Part shown: in pieces, positions 1 to 11,235 of the stretch | Position numbering within the stretch: position 1 is the stretch's first letter | Layout of the letters: the number at the start of each line of letters is the position of its first letter | Source: Nymphaea colorata | Taxonomy: Eukaryota; Streptophyta; Magnoliopsida; Nymphaeales; Nymphaeaceae | Assembly: GCF_008831285.2 (NCBI RefSeq) | Contig: NC_045144.1 | Coordinates: 13,753,858 to 13,817,857, forward strand | Length of the DNA stretch: 64,000 nucleotides | Reading direction: 5' to 3' | Position numbers and translations under genes: made by a program | Notes under the pieces: generated by a model | Database searches by the model: none | What the model saw: the letters and a program-made list of their open reading frames with translations, nothing else | Told to the model about the DNA's origin: nothing

Positions 1-2900
1 TGCCACCTAATACCCTGTGGGTCATCAAGTGCTGACGGAGGAGTGTGTGACTAAAGTAACCTCGTGCGCATCACCATCTCCCTAGACAAAACCAACTACT
101 AGACCAAAGTTCATGCTCGCACTCACATGTACCATTGTATAAAACATAGTCCACGCCTTGTTCTATGCATTCAAATGTGAGGGTTATCCTTACTAGACAT
201 AGTTTATTAACTCTCCCAAAAGCCAACTTTAGGCCCCAATCCCAAAACAAAACGAGTCTAGCCAATTTAAATTCCCAAGAATTAGGGACAACCACTATAA
301 CATACACATCAGGTATACACTACCAAACTTTGTTTATTTATGGTCCTTTATCAATTCATATATATGTGTATCCACTGGTATGGAATACACCTCATACATT
401 CATATATCTCCTTGTTTATATATATATATATATGGCTGAACCACCCTATGGCTTTATACTAACGATTCAGGCTATCGTCCCCTCACAATTTGTTCATATT
501 TGAGGGCACAACCAACTTAATTTAAGTACACGAGATAGCAACGTTTGAGTTACCTCAGCTCTTTGTTAAATAACTGTAGCGTTTATATACAATTGTTTAT
601 TACATCTCTAGCTATTTTTTTTGTTTCCTCCCCTACAGGAATTTCTTTGTTCTCAGTAGTTGCTCTCAACATTTTACCTTCGTATTCATGTTTATCACTT
701 TTAGTAGGAAGAACCACATGTCCAAGTTAGCTACACCGATCTCTGAAGCCACATCTTTTACAGTTTTTCTCCATTCGGCCCCACACTGCACACACCCTAC
801 AATAATACCTTAACTCTTATGGAGCTTGGTGGTTTCAGCCAACAGTTTCAACCAGATATTTTAGAAGTTTGATTGTCGACTTCTACTAGTTTCCATTTGG
901 TGTATTCTCATTTCCTGTCCTGAAAATTTCTGTAAATTTTTTATCCTGATTCTATTTCTGGTTCCTCTGTTCTTGTTAGTTTTGCTTATTGAATGAATTT
1001 TCTGTATTAGGCAAAACAACAATTCCTTTGATGACATTCCTAGGCTAACCTTACTCAAAAAGGTGATTGTATCTCTTTAGATTCATCCCATTGATCTCTT
1101 CTGGTTAATTCGTAGATAACATGAGGATCTTACTGTTCTTTTATCAAATCTGCAGGTTTACTAAATAATTTTTATTTCCAACCTTTCTAAGCATGTGCGG
1201 CTACTCACTGTTGCTCAGCATGTCATCAAGGGACGAATGAGTATTTCAGAATTTCCTCACCCAAATCAGATTGAGTTCTGTTATGTGTTATTATATAAAC
1301 ATACCAATGTATAAGAGCTGCGTGCTTCTATTACGATTAAATATTCCCCTACATATCTAGTATTACTAACTTCAACTGAGTGACAATCATAGAGTACAAA
1401 GCAGTCCCCTGCTAAGTAGGCCTTGTATCAATCGTGTTATGTTTTGCATAGGTCTAGTTAATGTTGATGCCAGACTCTCTCTTTTTCTTTCTTGTGTTTT
1501 GTTATGATTTAAACACTAACATAATGCATGAGATCCTTAGAAGGATATGACAGAAACATAATAGCTAAGAGACATGGTTGATATATCCTACTCCTACTGA
1601 TTTTTGGTGATATACATCTACAGTTTCCTATCATCACCAGACCCATTCACGAAGGAACTTACCACCCATATCAGTTCAACATGCAAGCACATTTGTATTC
1701 AGTCCAGCTACTGCAACATATATCCCGCAAATTGAATTCACAGCTACATATAAGTATGTACAAATATACACTGAAGATCTATATGTGTACCTTATATATA
1801 GATGCATACATATTTATATATATATACAGATCTTCATAAGAACAGGGGTTTTCCCTGTTCAACTTACAACTAAGTGCCACCAGCTACAGAAAATATCAAT
1901 CTATGCACATCTGAAATTTAGATATCATCACGTCACATCACCCATACATTCACCATCTATCGTAAGACTGATCATGCAAAATACTTCCTTAATAAATCTG
2001 ATTGTATTCTAAATTTCAGAAACAACTCCATAATCGTGATCATCCTTTCATTTTAATGTAATGCATACTAACTATTTCAGTCCAACAGCCTACTTATTAC
2101 TCTAGGCCTGTTCAGATACACATTACATATTTACTTATATTCATCTATATTTCATAAGCATAACATACATGAACTACATGATGATGTCTGAATATCCCCA
2201 TACCTTATTGCTTCATGCTGCAGTCAATTCAGTCCACCAAGAGGGCTGTCGTTCCAAGGTAGTCTAAAATGATTTCTTTGCAAAACATGCATTCACATGT
2301 GTAATTTCAGCCCCACCAAGTAGAATTATCCTTGCTTATTATATATATACCTACCTATACAGATTATTTATGAAAGAAACTATATAACACTTACCAGGGT
2401 CTCTCTAACTGTACAGCCCCTGATTTTTTACTATCAGCACCCTAACTCCATAGCTTTCTTGATCTTCCAAGCCGCGGATGATAGTCATGTGGACCAGTTC
2501 CTCTTTGCTCTTGATCTTCACCCCAAGATGCAGGAAAAACAAGGGTTAGCTTTCACTTTTCCCCAATTTCTAGTTGGTGAAACCCTAACCTCTATGGCTG
2601 CAGCAAATAGGAACCTAGAATGCTGCAGTATAGGGTTAAATAGACCCTCTTCAAGGCTCCAAAACTGCCATATGAATTTTGTAGTCTCTCTCAAGGGAGA
2701 AATAACCTTTCAATTTTTTACTATTTCTTTTAATATTTCAGTTACTTCTTCCAGCCAGGTATATGTGTAGTAACCCCTTTCCTTCCTTTCCATAACTGCC
2801 CCTCTATTATGTAGTTGATAGTTTCAACTATTTTTATGAGTCATTTAAATCTGCCATTGATAACCTGTACCTATATTTATGTTTTCACAATAATTAAAAA
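1..2900. other. Unclassified non-coding sequence in copy A
   Basis: I see no credible gene here. The open frames of 60-110 codons have no recognisable domain and low-complexity composition, and they are conserved in copy B only because the DNA is duplicated. The 2440-2800 stretch, with polypyrimidine runs, looks like LTR or UTR material, but I found no LTR termini or primer-binding site. It is most likely decayed repeat DNA. Confidence 0.5.
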
Positions 2901-2904
2901 AAAA

Positions 2905-3868
2905 AATTCGTGGGAGTTACATGGGAGGCCACCCACAGAAGTTGGGGCACAACGTTTTGGCCTAAACTTGGCATCGATCTATTTTATATGCAAAAGACAT
3001 GTAGACATTCAAGACCATGTGTTGTCTACTTGCTCCTTCACTGCTAATATTTGGGCTTTTGTGGCTGCATGATTTGGCATTGGTCGGAAGCCAGTTAGGG
3101 ACATTTGTGCTAAGATTGTGTGGTGGTTTAACAAAAGACTGCTATGCAAAGAGATGAAGAAATGTTGGGGGGTTTGGTTTTTAATCTTGTCGTTTGGAGA
3201 ATATGGTGTTTTAGAAACAAGGTTAAACACCAGAATGTGTGCAGGAAAACAAGAGAGGCAAAAAAGAAGGTTTGGAATGCCTGTGTTGAAGTGATATTAA
3301 AGCAAGATTGGCCACTACATGTGGAGTGAGCGATTCAATTGTGGAAAAGAACTAGTATTTTTAGTTTTTTACCCTTTTTTGGCTTACTAAGAATTTGTTG
3401 GGTTGGGTCATAAAATTGACCTTCATGAAGGAAGGAGCAAGGAAGATTCTATGCAGGGCTTCTTTGGAAAGATAGTTCGATGAAAGGAGTAAACTCTTGG
3501 TGGATAATAATAGGGGGGCAGTTTTGGATACTGCTTATTTGAATTGGATATTTCCGCAATAGTTTAGGATAATTCTTGTATATTCTTGAAATCTAATAGT
3601 GTAGCATGGAAGTCTTCGTTGCAGAAATTTTGCAATGGGCCATAATCTGCCTGCTCGCATCAGGGTTGTCTTTGGTTTTTCTAGGTAGATTAAAAATAAC
3701 ATTGTGTGTAATGACTTCATTTCTATAGAAGTGGTATCCTTGCTCTCTAAACAAGAGCGGTGGTGAACTGAGTGTCTGAGCTGCTCATTTGTTATTTTTA
3801 TTAGTCGTTCATTCTTTCAGCTTTAATGGAGTAGGGGTGATCCTCCAACCCGTTTTTGCTTAAAAAAA
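2905..3868 (+). mobile_element. LINE 3'-end remnant (copy A)
   Basis: This is the 3' end of a plant non-LTR retrotransposon. Around 2984-3070 the frame reads a reverse-transcriptase zinc-binding (zf-RVT) motif with C-x2-C, then ICKRHVDIQDHVLSTC and a following hydrophobic segment. Around 3144-3329 comes the tail typical of plant LINE ORF2, including WRIWCFRNKVKHQN. The sequence ends in an A-rich run near 3860-3868, as expected for a 3' LINE end. Frames shift between the pieces and the polymerase core is absent, so it is 5'-truncated and dead. The same tail occurs in copy B and, diverged, at 24608-24915. Confidence 0.75.
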
Positions 3869-3944
3869 ATAACTCTCTGGCTATAAATGTAGCCAGCTGA
3901 TTTCAGTTACACACACACACACACATGCATGCACACACACTCTT

Positions 3945-4414
3945 TGCTTACCTCCATGGGCAAAGGAGGAGCACCATTCTACTATTAATCAAGTCAAATA
4001 GAGGCTACAACGAGGCAATACAATAAAATCCCTCAAGACCCAAATCGAGCAATGCCCTAGAGGGAATGGCAAGAAAGAGGGAACTGAAGAGAATAAGATA
4101 ATACCTTTTTCTCTCTCAAAAAGGAAGAATATAAGCAAATACCTCTAGAAATAGCCTCTAATTCAAAGATGGAGCCTTTGTCGTAAATGGCGAGCCAAAA
4201 TGCTTCTTTTCGCTTTTCTTTCTCAAATTTTTCCCAAGAAATAAACCCCTAGACCCTAATTTGTTAAAGGAAGAGTGCCCTTTATGGTTCCCTTATTTTT
4301 TCATAACTCACATCATTAAGTGGAAAATATTTCTCTTATGTGGGGTTCAAGGTACACGTAACAAATCTCTTCCTTAACTTATACACCATCATAGCTTTGA
4401 CAAAATAGTTAACA
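3945..4414 (-). repeat. LTR of the copia relic (copy A)
   Basis: On the minus strand the LTR starts TGTTAACTATT directly after a purine-rich tract and ends near ...GTAAGCA at 3945, giving TG...CA termini and about 470 bp. The same segment appears in copy B (18132-18600) and, truncated, at 25217-25664. Assigning it as the 3' LTR rests on its position just downstream of the RNase H relic. The other LTR is not present. Confidence 0.65.
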
Positions 4415-4828
4415 GACTCCACCTTCACCAACATAGCCTGAAAAAAAGGCTCATCTCAAAAAGTAAAAACACCAATCAAATTCAGTCATTGCTTGAACTT
4501 AGCAATTAGAACTGCTTGGTTAAAACATATGCAGGATTTTCAATGGTACCAATTTTCTTCACAATAAGTTTATCCAGTGCAATAATATCTTCAAATAAAA
4601 TCGTACCTGTCATCAATATGTTTTGTCATCTCATGATACATCTAATCTTTGGTCAAGTGAGCGACACTTTGACTATCGTAATAAATAATAAACTTTTCTT
4701 GACTTGTATAAAGTTATGATAACATGCCCCTCAACTACTGCTTACGAGATTGCTTCAAGTCATATAATGATTTCTTTAGAAAACACGCATGATTATCTTT
4801 TCCTTCAACAACAAAATCTTCAAATTGA

Positions 4829-4875
<47 letters not shown>

Positions 4876-5190
4876 TCTTTTAATAATTTACCAAATAAAA
4901 ATGTTATTTAACATCAAGCTATTCTAATTTCATATCATACATGGCAACTAAAGCAAGTATAGAACTATGCTTATCAACAAGAGAAAAAAATATCACTAAA
5001 ATTAGTTTCTTCTACCTAGTTGTAGCCTTTTGCAACTAACCATGCTTTGTCCTTTGCATCTACTAACTGTGAGGTACCTTCCTTTTTTTTAAAGACACAC
5101 TTGCAAAAAATTATCATCTTGTCCTTAAGTAATTTACAAGCTTTCATGTTTGATTTCTATGCAGAGATTCAATTTCTTCATGCATCACAA
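3945..5190 (-). mobile_element. Truncated Ty1/copia relic (copy A), minus strand
   Basis: Read on the minus strand, 5190-4880 encodes the start of a copia reverse transcriptase: an EEIESL-like start, CKCVFKKKEG, the hallmark LVAKGYN, then a stretch ending ELEQLDVK-like with in-frame stops. The rest of RT is missing and a TA microsatellite (4832-4874) sits at the break. From about 4760 to 4470 there is the end of copia RNase H (YYDSQSV..LTKD..YHEMTKHID). A polypurine-like AAGGTGGAGTC then precedes the 3' LTR. The lineage looks Tork-like from these motifs, which is inference. It is deleted and frameshifted, hence inactive. Confidence 0.8.
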
Positions 5191-5194
5191 CTAG

Positions 5195-5345
5195 GGCTGA
5201 ACACAAGCCGAGTCAAGTCCGAGCTCACCCAGCTCGAACTCAGCTTGGCTCTTATTTTGCTTAGTTCGAGCTCGAGCCGAGCTTCATAAAGCTTGCCTGA
5301 AATCGAATCGGTTGACAATAATGGAACTTGAGCTCAACTCATCGA
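5195..5345. mobile_element. hAT-like terminal sequence (non-autonomous fragment)
   Basis: The stretch begins AGGGCTGAACACAAGCCGAG and is full of GAGCTCGAGC/CCGAGCTC motifs. This resembles the subterminal repeats of plant hAT-type non-autonomous elements whose ends begin (T)AGGGCTG and carry repeated GCTCGAGC. No second terminus or 8-bp target duplication could be defined, so family and borders are tentative. Copy C breaks inside this stretch, at 7380. Confidence 0.4.
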
Positions 5346-5519
5346 GATTGCTTACCTTCAGCAGAGGCCTCGCTTCTTTCTTCCTTGCTACAAAAGGAGA
5401 TGTAGAGATGGCTGCAGGGGCGAGATGATGAGAGCCAAACTTCAAAGGCCTATGCAGAAAAATAAAATGACAAAAACCTTAAAAAAAAATCAGATCAAGG
5501 GTTTTGTGCTCAAAGCCCT

Positions 5520-5780
5520 CAATCGAGCAAGCGATAGATCCCTCGAGTGAGGGTTATGGGCTCAGAGGCTTAGAGCCCTGGCTCAGCTCAAGCAGAGAAC
5601 CCAAGCTCATGTGTAACGGTACTTGGTTTTGACCAGAGAAACCTCACTTAAGGATTTCGAGTAGAGAACCGGGGAACCCTCGCTCGAGCGAGGATTTTGA
5701 GTAGAGAACCAGGGAACCTCACTCGAGCGAGCAAGGGGACTCAAACCTCGCTACCATCAAAACCCTCGCTCAAGCAAAAG
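5520..5780. repeat. CTCGAG-rich imperfect tandem and palindromic repeats
   Basis: Units of roughly 35-40 bp carrying GAGTAGAGAACC and then CCTCGCTCGAGCGAGG recur two to three times. The core CTCGCTCGAGCGAG is a near-perfect palindrome. Copy B (19700-19940) has the same array with a small extra duplication (ACCATCAAAACCCTCGCT twice). I see no coding potential. Confidence 0.55.
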
Positions 5781-5807
5781 GTTTTTGAGAGCTCAGAACC
5801 GTTGCTA

Positions 5808-5940
5808 TAGAGAGGGAGGGAGAGAGAGAGAGGAGGAGAGAGAAATTAGAAGAGGAAGGAAGAAGAAGGGCTGCAGATGACTTACCATTGGTCATCTGTG
5901 TATGTGTGGCTGAGAGAGAGAGAGAGAGAGAGCGAGCATG
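5808..5940. repeat. GA microsatellites (copy A)
   Basis: Two GA-rich tracts, near 5815-5845 and 5911-5936, flank an A/G-rich spacer. They are expanded in copy B (19981-20042 and 20113-20132). Open frames here, on either strand, are repeat artefacts. Confidence 0.85.
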
Positions 5941-6318
5941 TACTATGCCAAGTGCGACATTTAAACCACTTTTAAGACCCACCGTTTGTCCCTCCTTGAA
6001 CCAAGATGGTGCAGGTGTACGTTTATACTTGACTCAGTTCCTATTAGGGTGTAAACCCTTGATTTTCTAGTCACATTACCGACCAGGCCTAGCCCATGCT
6101 AATCTAAGCACCTCGGTCCCGGCATCCCAAAAATGGGTGTTTCAGACAACCAAACATTTGTAAGGCTTATGCATTTGAACTGATCTACGTTTTCTAGACA
6201 TTCAGCTATATACTACCTACCATTTTTATCTTTTTGTTGAAAATTACGTGGATGTGTTTTCTGTGTTTGCACATATATAAGTGGAAAGTACATGTTCCAA
6301 AATATGTGTTATTAAATA

Positions 6319-6418
6319 NNNNNNNNNNNNNNNNNNNNNNNNNNNNNNNNNNNNNNNNNNNNNNNNNNNNNNNNNNNNNNNNNNNNNNNNNNNNNNNNNN
6401 NNNNNNNNNNNNNNNNNN
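6319..6418. other. Assembly gap (100 N)
   Basis: Exactly 100 N separate the end of copy A from unrelated sequence. A round number usually marks a gap of unknown size, so linkage between the two sides is a scaffolding claim and not read sequence. Confidence 0.98.
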
Positions 6419-6736
6419 AAGCTACTGATCTTGAAGACATCAACCCATGGTAGACGTGACATAAGCATGAGGATATCTAACTAGACACTTGTGTATCATA
6501 TATATACTACTAGTTTAGTTATAGTTAATTACTTTGCTTTCATTTATTTTTTGTATACTTCATCCATGCATTGACCATTTGTGTTTTAGTGGTGAGTAGT
6601 TTTGTTAGACAAATGGATGTTTCAAGCATCTTATTTGGGGCTACTCAACAAGTAGTGCTTTGAGTAATCATAATTATGGTTCGTTGATGATGTAGAAAAC
6701 TACATTTTCTATAAACACAGTGGTGGTGCATACTAT
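6419..6736. other. Non-coding stretch between gap and copy C
   Basis: AT-rich sequence without a recognisable gene or repeat. It does not match the sequence that follows the equivalent point in copy B, so the two copies diverge within or beside the gap. Confidence 0.5.
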
Positions 6737-7380
6737 AAAATCGTACCTGACATCAATATGTTTTGTCATCTCATGATACATCTAATCTTTGGTCAAGTGA
6801 ACGACACTTTGACTATCGTAATAAATAATCAACTTTTTGACTTGTATAAAGTTACGATAACATGCCCCTCAACTACTGCTTACGAGATTGCTTCAAGTCA
6901 TATAATGATTTCTTTAGAAAACACGCATGATTATCTTTTCCTTCAACACAAAATCTCCCCTTTCATATCAATTATATACTAATTATATTGATATTATATA
7001 TTATATATATAATATATTTTTATTTATATATAATATAAATATATTCTTTTAATAATTTACCAAATAAAATGTTATTTTAACATCAAGCTATTCTAATTTC
7101 ATATCATACATGGCAACTAAAGCAAGTATAGAACTATGCTTATCAACAAGAGGAAAAAAATATCACTAAAATTAGTTTCTTCTACCTAGTTGTAGCCTTT
7201 TGCAACTAACCATGCTTTGTCCTTTGCATCTACTAACTGTGAGGTACCTTCCTTTTTCTTAAAGACACACTTGCAAAAAATTATCATCTTGTCCTTAAGT
7301 AATTTACAAGCTTTCATGTTTGATTTCTATGCAGAGATTCAATTTCTTCATGCATCACAACTAGGGCTGAACACAAGCCG
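6737..7380 (-). mobile_element. Partial third copy (C) of the copia relic
   Basis: This repeats the copy A segment 4590-5213: minus-strand copia RNase H end, AT microsatellite, and RT start. Outside the AT tract it differs from A by a few substitutions. The AT tract is quite different (mixed ATATT sequence instead of pure TA). It stops abruptly within the hAT-like GGGCTGAACACAAGCCGAG, where LINE reverse-transcriptase sequence begins. Confidence 0.85.
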
Positions 7381-8310
7381 AGGGGAGTTCATGAAAAGTG
7401 GTAGAGGTCTTCAGCAAGGTAGTCTTTTATCACCTTTTCTTTTTTTGATTTGATGGAGAATTTTTCAAGGAACCTCCAAGCTAAGATCATGTGGTGGAAA
7501 AATGATATTCCTATTCTAGGAGAGGTGCTTCTAAGTATGGCTCTATCCCGTATGTTGATGATGTGTTGTTCTTCATGAAGGCTAATGATAAATTGCTAAG
7601 ACATTTGCTGGGATGTCTAAATGAATTTAATAGAGGATCAGGTATGCAGATCTAATTTTGTATCAAGGAAGGCTCCAACATACTGATTGGAAGGAAGGGT
7701 AGTTTCTATTGGAGTATTTAGGACTGCCTCTATCCCCATATAGGATAGAGGGAAATGTTGGGACCCTGTGGTTCTCAAAGTTCAGAAAAAATGTGCTTAT
7801 GGAAAGGAAGGCTATTGTCGTTTGACGGAAAAATTTGCTTGATCAATTTTTTCTTCACACTCTTCATATATATAGGATGATGGTTCTATTAATATGCATG
7901 GATGCCATAGTTAAAAATTTAAAGATGCTCATGTCTGGGTTTTTGTGGGATAATTCAGAAGTTGGCCATAGATCCCATTTGGTTGCTTTGGAGGTTTTGG
8001 CTAGACCTCACTTGGAGGGAGGAGTTGGTTTTTGCAGATTAAAAGATAAGAATGTGGCTAATCTTGCTTTTTTGGGATATAAGGCATTGACTGAGGATAA
8101 TACATGGGCAAAACACCTGTAGACAAAAAGTATCTTAGTCTTATGAGTGCTTGGACTTGCAGGATTGGAAGCAAAGAGTCTCTAATTTGGAAGGACATTA
8201 TGAAAATATGGAAGAGGGTTTGTAACAATATTTGTTGGCAGGTGAAAGATGGGAAGAAAGCCAATTTTTTATCTGTGGAATAATGGAATTCTATTGGAAT
8301 GCATAGAGTT
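7381..8310 (+). mobile_element. LINE reverse-transcriptase fragment, 5' part (host of the copia insertion)
   Basis: The sequence starts in a LINE RT block (GRGLQQGSLLSPFLF at about 7400-7445) and continues to the catalytic YVDDVLFF motif near 7550. The thumb and connection region follows (GGVGFCRLKDKNVANLAFLGYKAL, ending near 8100), then IWKDIMKIWKR near 8190. It is broken by stops and frameshifts. The 5' part (endonuclease and start of RT) is missing. It is interrupted at 8310 by a copia element and resumes at 13169 after one copy of the target-site duplication. Confidence 0.8.
8306..8310. repeat. Target-site duplication, left (GAGTT)
   Basis: GAGTT at 8306-8310 abuts the left LTR and is repeated at 13164-13168 after the right LTR. 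A 5-bp duplication is the normal copia integrase footprint. One more shared A makes a 6-bp reading possible. Confidence 0.9.
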
Positions 8311-8611
8311 TATTAACTCAGCTGAAATACACTCCAAATAAAATCAGTATACATTAGATGTATTATGAAATATTTTTGATATCAGGCCTTGCGTGAAAGA
8401 TTAGAAGTGGCTAGGCATGCTGGAACTCGTGGTGGAGCAGAGCAATGCTGGAATTCATGGTGGAGCAGTGCAACAACTATTTGTTATAACAGAAAATATC
8501 TTTTTAAGAATATTCTTTTGTTTTTTAGTATATAAAGCACAGTTGTGCTCATTGTAAAGTAGTGCGACAGAAAAGCACAAATAGAAAAATAGAAGTTCTC
8601 TCTTTCCTTTA
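8311..8611 (+). repeat. Left LTR of the copia element
   Basis: 301 bp, starting TATTAACTCAGC and ending CTTTCCTTTA, matched by 12864-13163. It holds an internal direct repeat of about 28 bp (GCTGGAACTCGTGGTGGAGC and a variant). A TATAAA box at 8531-8536 is the likely promoter of the element. Confidence 0.95.
8531..8536 (+). promoter_or_regulatory. TATA box in the left LTR
   Basis: TATAAA in the context TAGTATATAAAGCAC, about 75 bp before the LTR end. The right LTR has a changed version (TAGTCTACAAAG), so only the left copy keeps it. Its function is inferred from position. Confidence 0.55.
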
Positions 8612-8623
8612 TGGTATCAGAGC
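8612..8623 (+). promoter_or_regulatory. Primer-binding site, initiator tRNA-Met type
   Basis: TGGTATCAGAGC lies directly after the left LTR. It is the standard copia primer-binding site, complementary to the 3' end of plant initiator methionine tRNA, and it fixes the LTR border. Confidence 0.95.
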
Positions 8624-8640
8624 TCGAGAGAGCAGCATCC

Positions 8641-9610
8641 ATGGCGTCTCCCATTGCAGCAGCAGTCACAAACTAGAAATACTCCTACCCATCCATGCTG
8701 AATGTGGCAAATTTTGTGTCCATAAAACTCTCCCAAACGAATTTCCTTCTCTGGAAGACCCAGGTTCTTGGTTTGATCGAGAGTCAAGATTTCCAAGGAT
8801 TTATCAATGACGAAATCTTTGTTCCTGATAAGTACATTATCAATGGAGATAAGCGAGAGATTAGCCCAGACTACTTGCAATGGAAGAAATCGGACCAACT
8901 CCTACGTGGGTGGATCACGGGCACCCTATCTGAAGAAGTCCTAGGGCTCATTGTTGGTTTAGAAACATCAGAATAGGTATGGAGGACACTCGAGGAGGCA
9001 TACGCTTTGGATTCTCAAGAAAGAGAATGTTGTCTGCTACAAAAATTGCAGACACACAAAAAGAAGAATATGATTATGGCTGATTACATACGGATTTTCA
9101 AAAGTATTTGCGATGAATTGCAGGCCATTGGATGACCGGTGAATGACCATACAAAGGTCTTTCTTCTCTTAAATGGATTGGGGCCTGAATATGAGTTGTT
9201 TGTGACGTCAATGTTGAAGCCCCCAATTCCTGTTTATAAGGACGTTATACCATTGCTACAAAGCCACGAAACATTGAAGTCACTCAATAAATATGAAAGA
9301 GAAATCCAGCACTAATCTGCATTTTATGCCCAAAGTTAGACGTTCTATGGTAAACGTGGAGGAAGAGGAAGACAATACTTCTTTTCTCAAGGCGGGGGTT
9401 TTATCCATATAACCGTGGGCAACAAGATAATCAAGGAAACATTGCCAAGGCTTCAACAAATCATGAGAAATTTACAGATGCCAAAAGAAACACCACAGCG
9501 AACAAAGAAAAAGGTATGGTATGCCAGATTTGCTTTAAATCGAATCACTCTGCTCTTAGATGTTGGCACAGATTTGATAATGCATATAAGGTAGAAGAAG
9601 CTGCATAAGC
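8641..9610 (+). pseudogene. copia gag (broken)
   Basis: The likely start ATG at 8641 is followed by a stop at codon 12 (8674), then an in-frame gag domain begins (8695-8976: LSQTNFLLWKTQVLGLIESQ). Further stops interrupt it at 8974 and later. The capsid region (EEAYALDSQERE...) continues to about 9310. A CCHC zinc knuckle (CQICFKSNHSALRC, C-x2-C-x4-H-x4-C) lies at about 9521-9566. Gag would form the virus-like particle and bind RNA; this copy cannot make a full protein. Confidence 0.85.
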
Positions 9611-9639
9611 TTTAGCAACAATAACTATGGTTGATAACC

Positions 9640-10930
9640 ATGATCACGTCTGGTTTCCAAACTCTGGAGCAACTTCGCACATAGCATCATACTCAGGTAT
9701 GCTTCTGAACACAACCAAATATAGAGTACAGAAAGAGTTATAGTGGGAAATGGACAGTCTCTTAAGATTACACATGTTGGAGAAGCAAAAATCGGCTCTA
9801 ACCAAAATAGATTAAAATAGATTAGAGTTGAAGAATGTTTTAGTTGTTTCTGAAATTAGAAGAAATTTGATTTCAGTAAGTCAACTAATAAGAGACTTAC
9901 CAGTGGATTTTTGTTTTTCGCATGACCATTTCCAAATTAAGATCAGGGAAACAAAGCGAGTGTTAGCTGAAGGACGTCGTCAAGGTGATCTTTACATGCT
10001 TGAAGCAGGAATAAAGGAGGCGTGTTTTTCAAACCATCAAAACATAGTCAGTTTGGAGATATGACACAGAAGGCTAGCTCATGTTAATTATGGTGTTTTG
10101 AAATTTCTAAATAGAGAAAAACAAATATGTAGTTTGATGATTCCACTGTGATTTATGGCAAAATCTTCTCGTTTACCATTCTTTACTGCAGATAAACAAG
10201 AGACACAACCTTTTGATATGCTCCACTGTGATTTATGGGGGCCATCACCAATAGTTTCAGTACAATGGATGAGATATTATGCAATTTTTGTTGATGATTC
10301 CACAAAATATTGCTGGATTTTTGCTGTAAGAGAGAAATCAGAGTTTGTGTCTTGTTTTGAGAAGTTTATTGTATACATAAAGAATCAGTTCAATAAAATG
10401 ATCAAGATCATTCATCAGACGAGGGAACAGAATTTGATAATAATAGAATGAAAAAAAAAATTGACGACAATGGAATTCATCATACAATGTCTTTCCCATA
10501 CACACCACAGCAGAATGGGCAAGCTGAAAGAAGACATCGAATTGTTACTGAGTTGGGTCTAGCGATGTTATTCTATGCAAATTTACCCCTAAAGTATTGG
10601 GTGGATGCATTTAACACTGCTGTTTGGGTTCATAACAGAATTCCTGCGACACTCTTGAATATGAAATCGCCTTATGAGAAGCTGTTTGGTGTCAGGCCTG
10701 AGTATGATTACATGAGAACATTCAGGTGCTTATGCTACCCATACTAGAGAGATTATGTCAGACATAAACTAGAACCAAGATCATTACCTTGTGTATTTTT
10801 GGGTTACAACACTTTGCATAAAGGCTATAGATGTTTACACCTTAAATCAGGACGAGTTTACATCTCCAAGCATTGCATATTTGATGAACACAGCTTTCCA
10901 TGCAAGAGTGTGGTAGACACAAAGGTTGAA
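9640..10930 (+). pseudogene. copia protease and integrase (broken)
   Basis: The protease active site reads FPNSGATSHI, with Asn (codon 9660-9662) in place of the catalytic Asp expected in DSGAT. The pre-integrase region is degraded (9830-10060). The integrase core begins near 10155 with LHCDLWGP and FVDDSTKY (catalytic Asp region). It shifts frame near 10420, then continues with TPQQNGQAERRHRIV (catalytic Glu region is disturbed). A stop follows at 10745, then the end of integrase (VFLGYNTLHKGYRCL). The enzyme would cut the polyprotein and insert the cDNA; here both parts are defective. Confidence 0.85.
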
Positions 10931-11235
10931 AATGTTAGAACTCAGTATGATGCTTGGTTTCCCTGAAAATGAAGAAACAAAGAAATACTTGGGCGCCAAG
11001 ACACAAGAACAAGAACCTATGTCTATTTTGTCAGAAAGTGAAATAGCCAAGATGCAAGGAATGGAGGAAGTGGTTGGTGATGAACATAACCACAATACTT
11101 CAAGCTCTCACATCAGAAGTTTGAACATTAATGAGCAGGAAAACAACAACTCACAGGAGACAAACACATTTGCAAATGAGCAAACCTAAAGTAGGCATAA
11201 CACCAACTCTCATACAGTAGATTGAGACACGTTCG

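Larger units (their letters stand above)
1..6318. repeat. Segmental duplication, copy A
   Basis: This block matches 14190-20526 almost base for base at an offset of about 14189. It probably extends left of the window and runs right into the N gap. Differences seen by eye are scattered single substitutions and microsatellite lengths: the TA tract near 4832-4874 is about twice as long as in copy B, and the GA tract near 5815-5840 is shorter. Contents in order: unclassified sequence, LINE 3' end, CA tract, minus-strand copia LTR and ORF relic, a GC-rich hAT-like stretch, CTCGAG-rich repeats. The copy could be a recent duplication or two haplotypes placed in series by the assembler, since a gap lies at its right edge. 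Confidence 0.95.

Noticed and set aside
165-503. 112-codon frame repeated at 14354-14692
   Set aside because: Conserved only by segmental duplication; low-complexity, no family features.
2459-2770. 103-codon frame in copy A and its shorter version in copy B as a gene
   Set aside because: The frame in B ends earlier by a point change, there is no domain, and it lies in repeat-like sequence.
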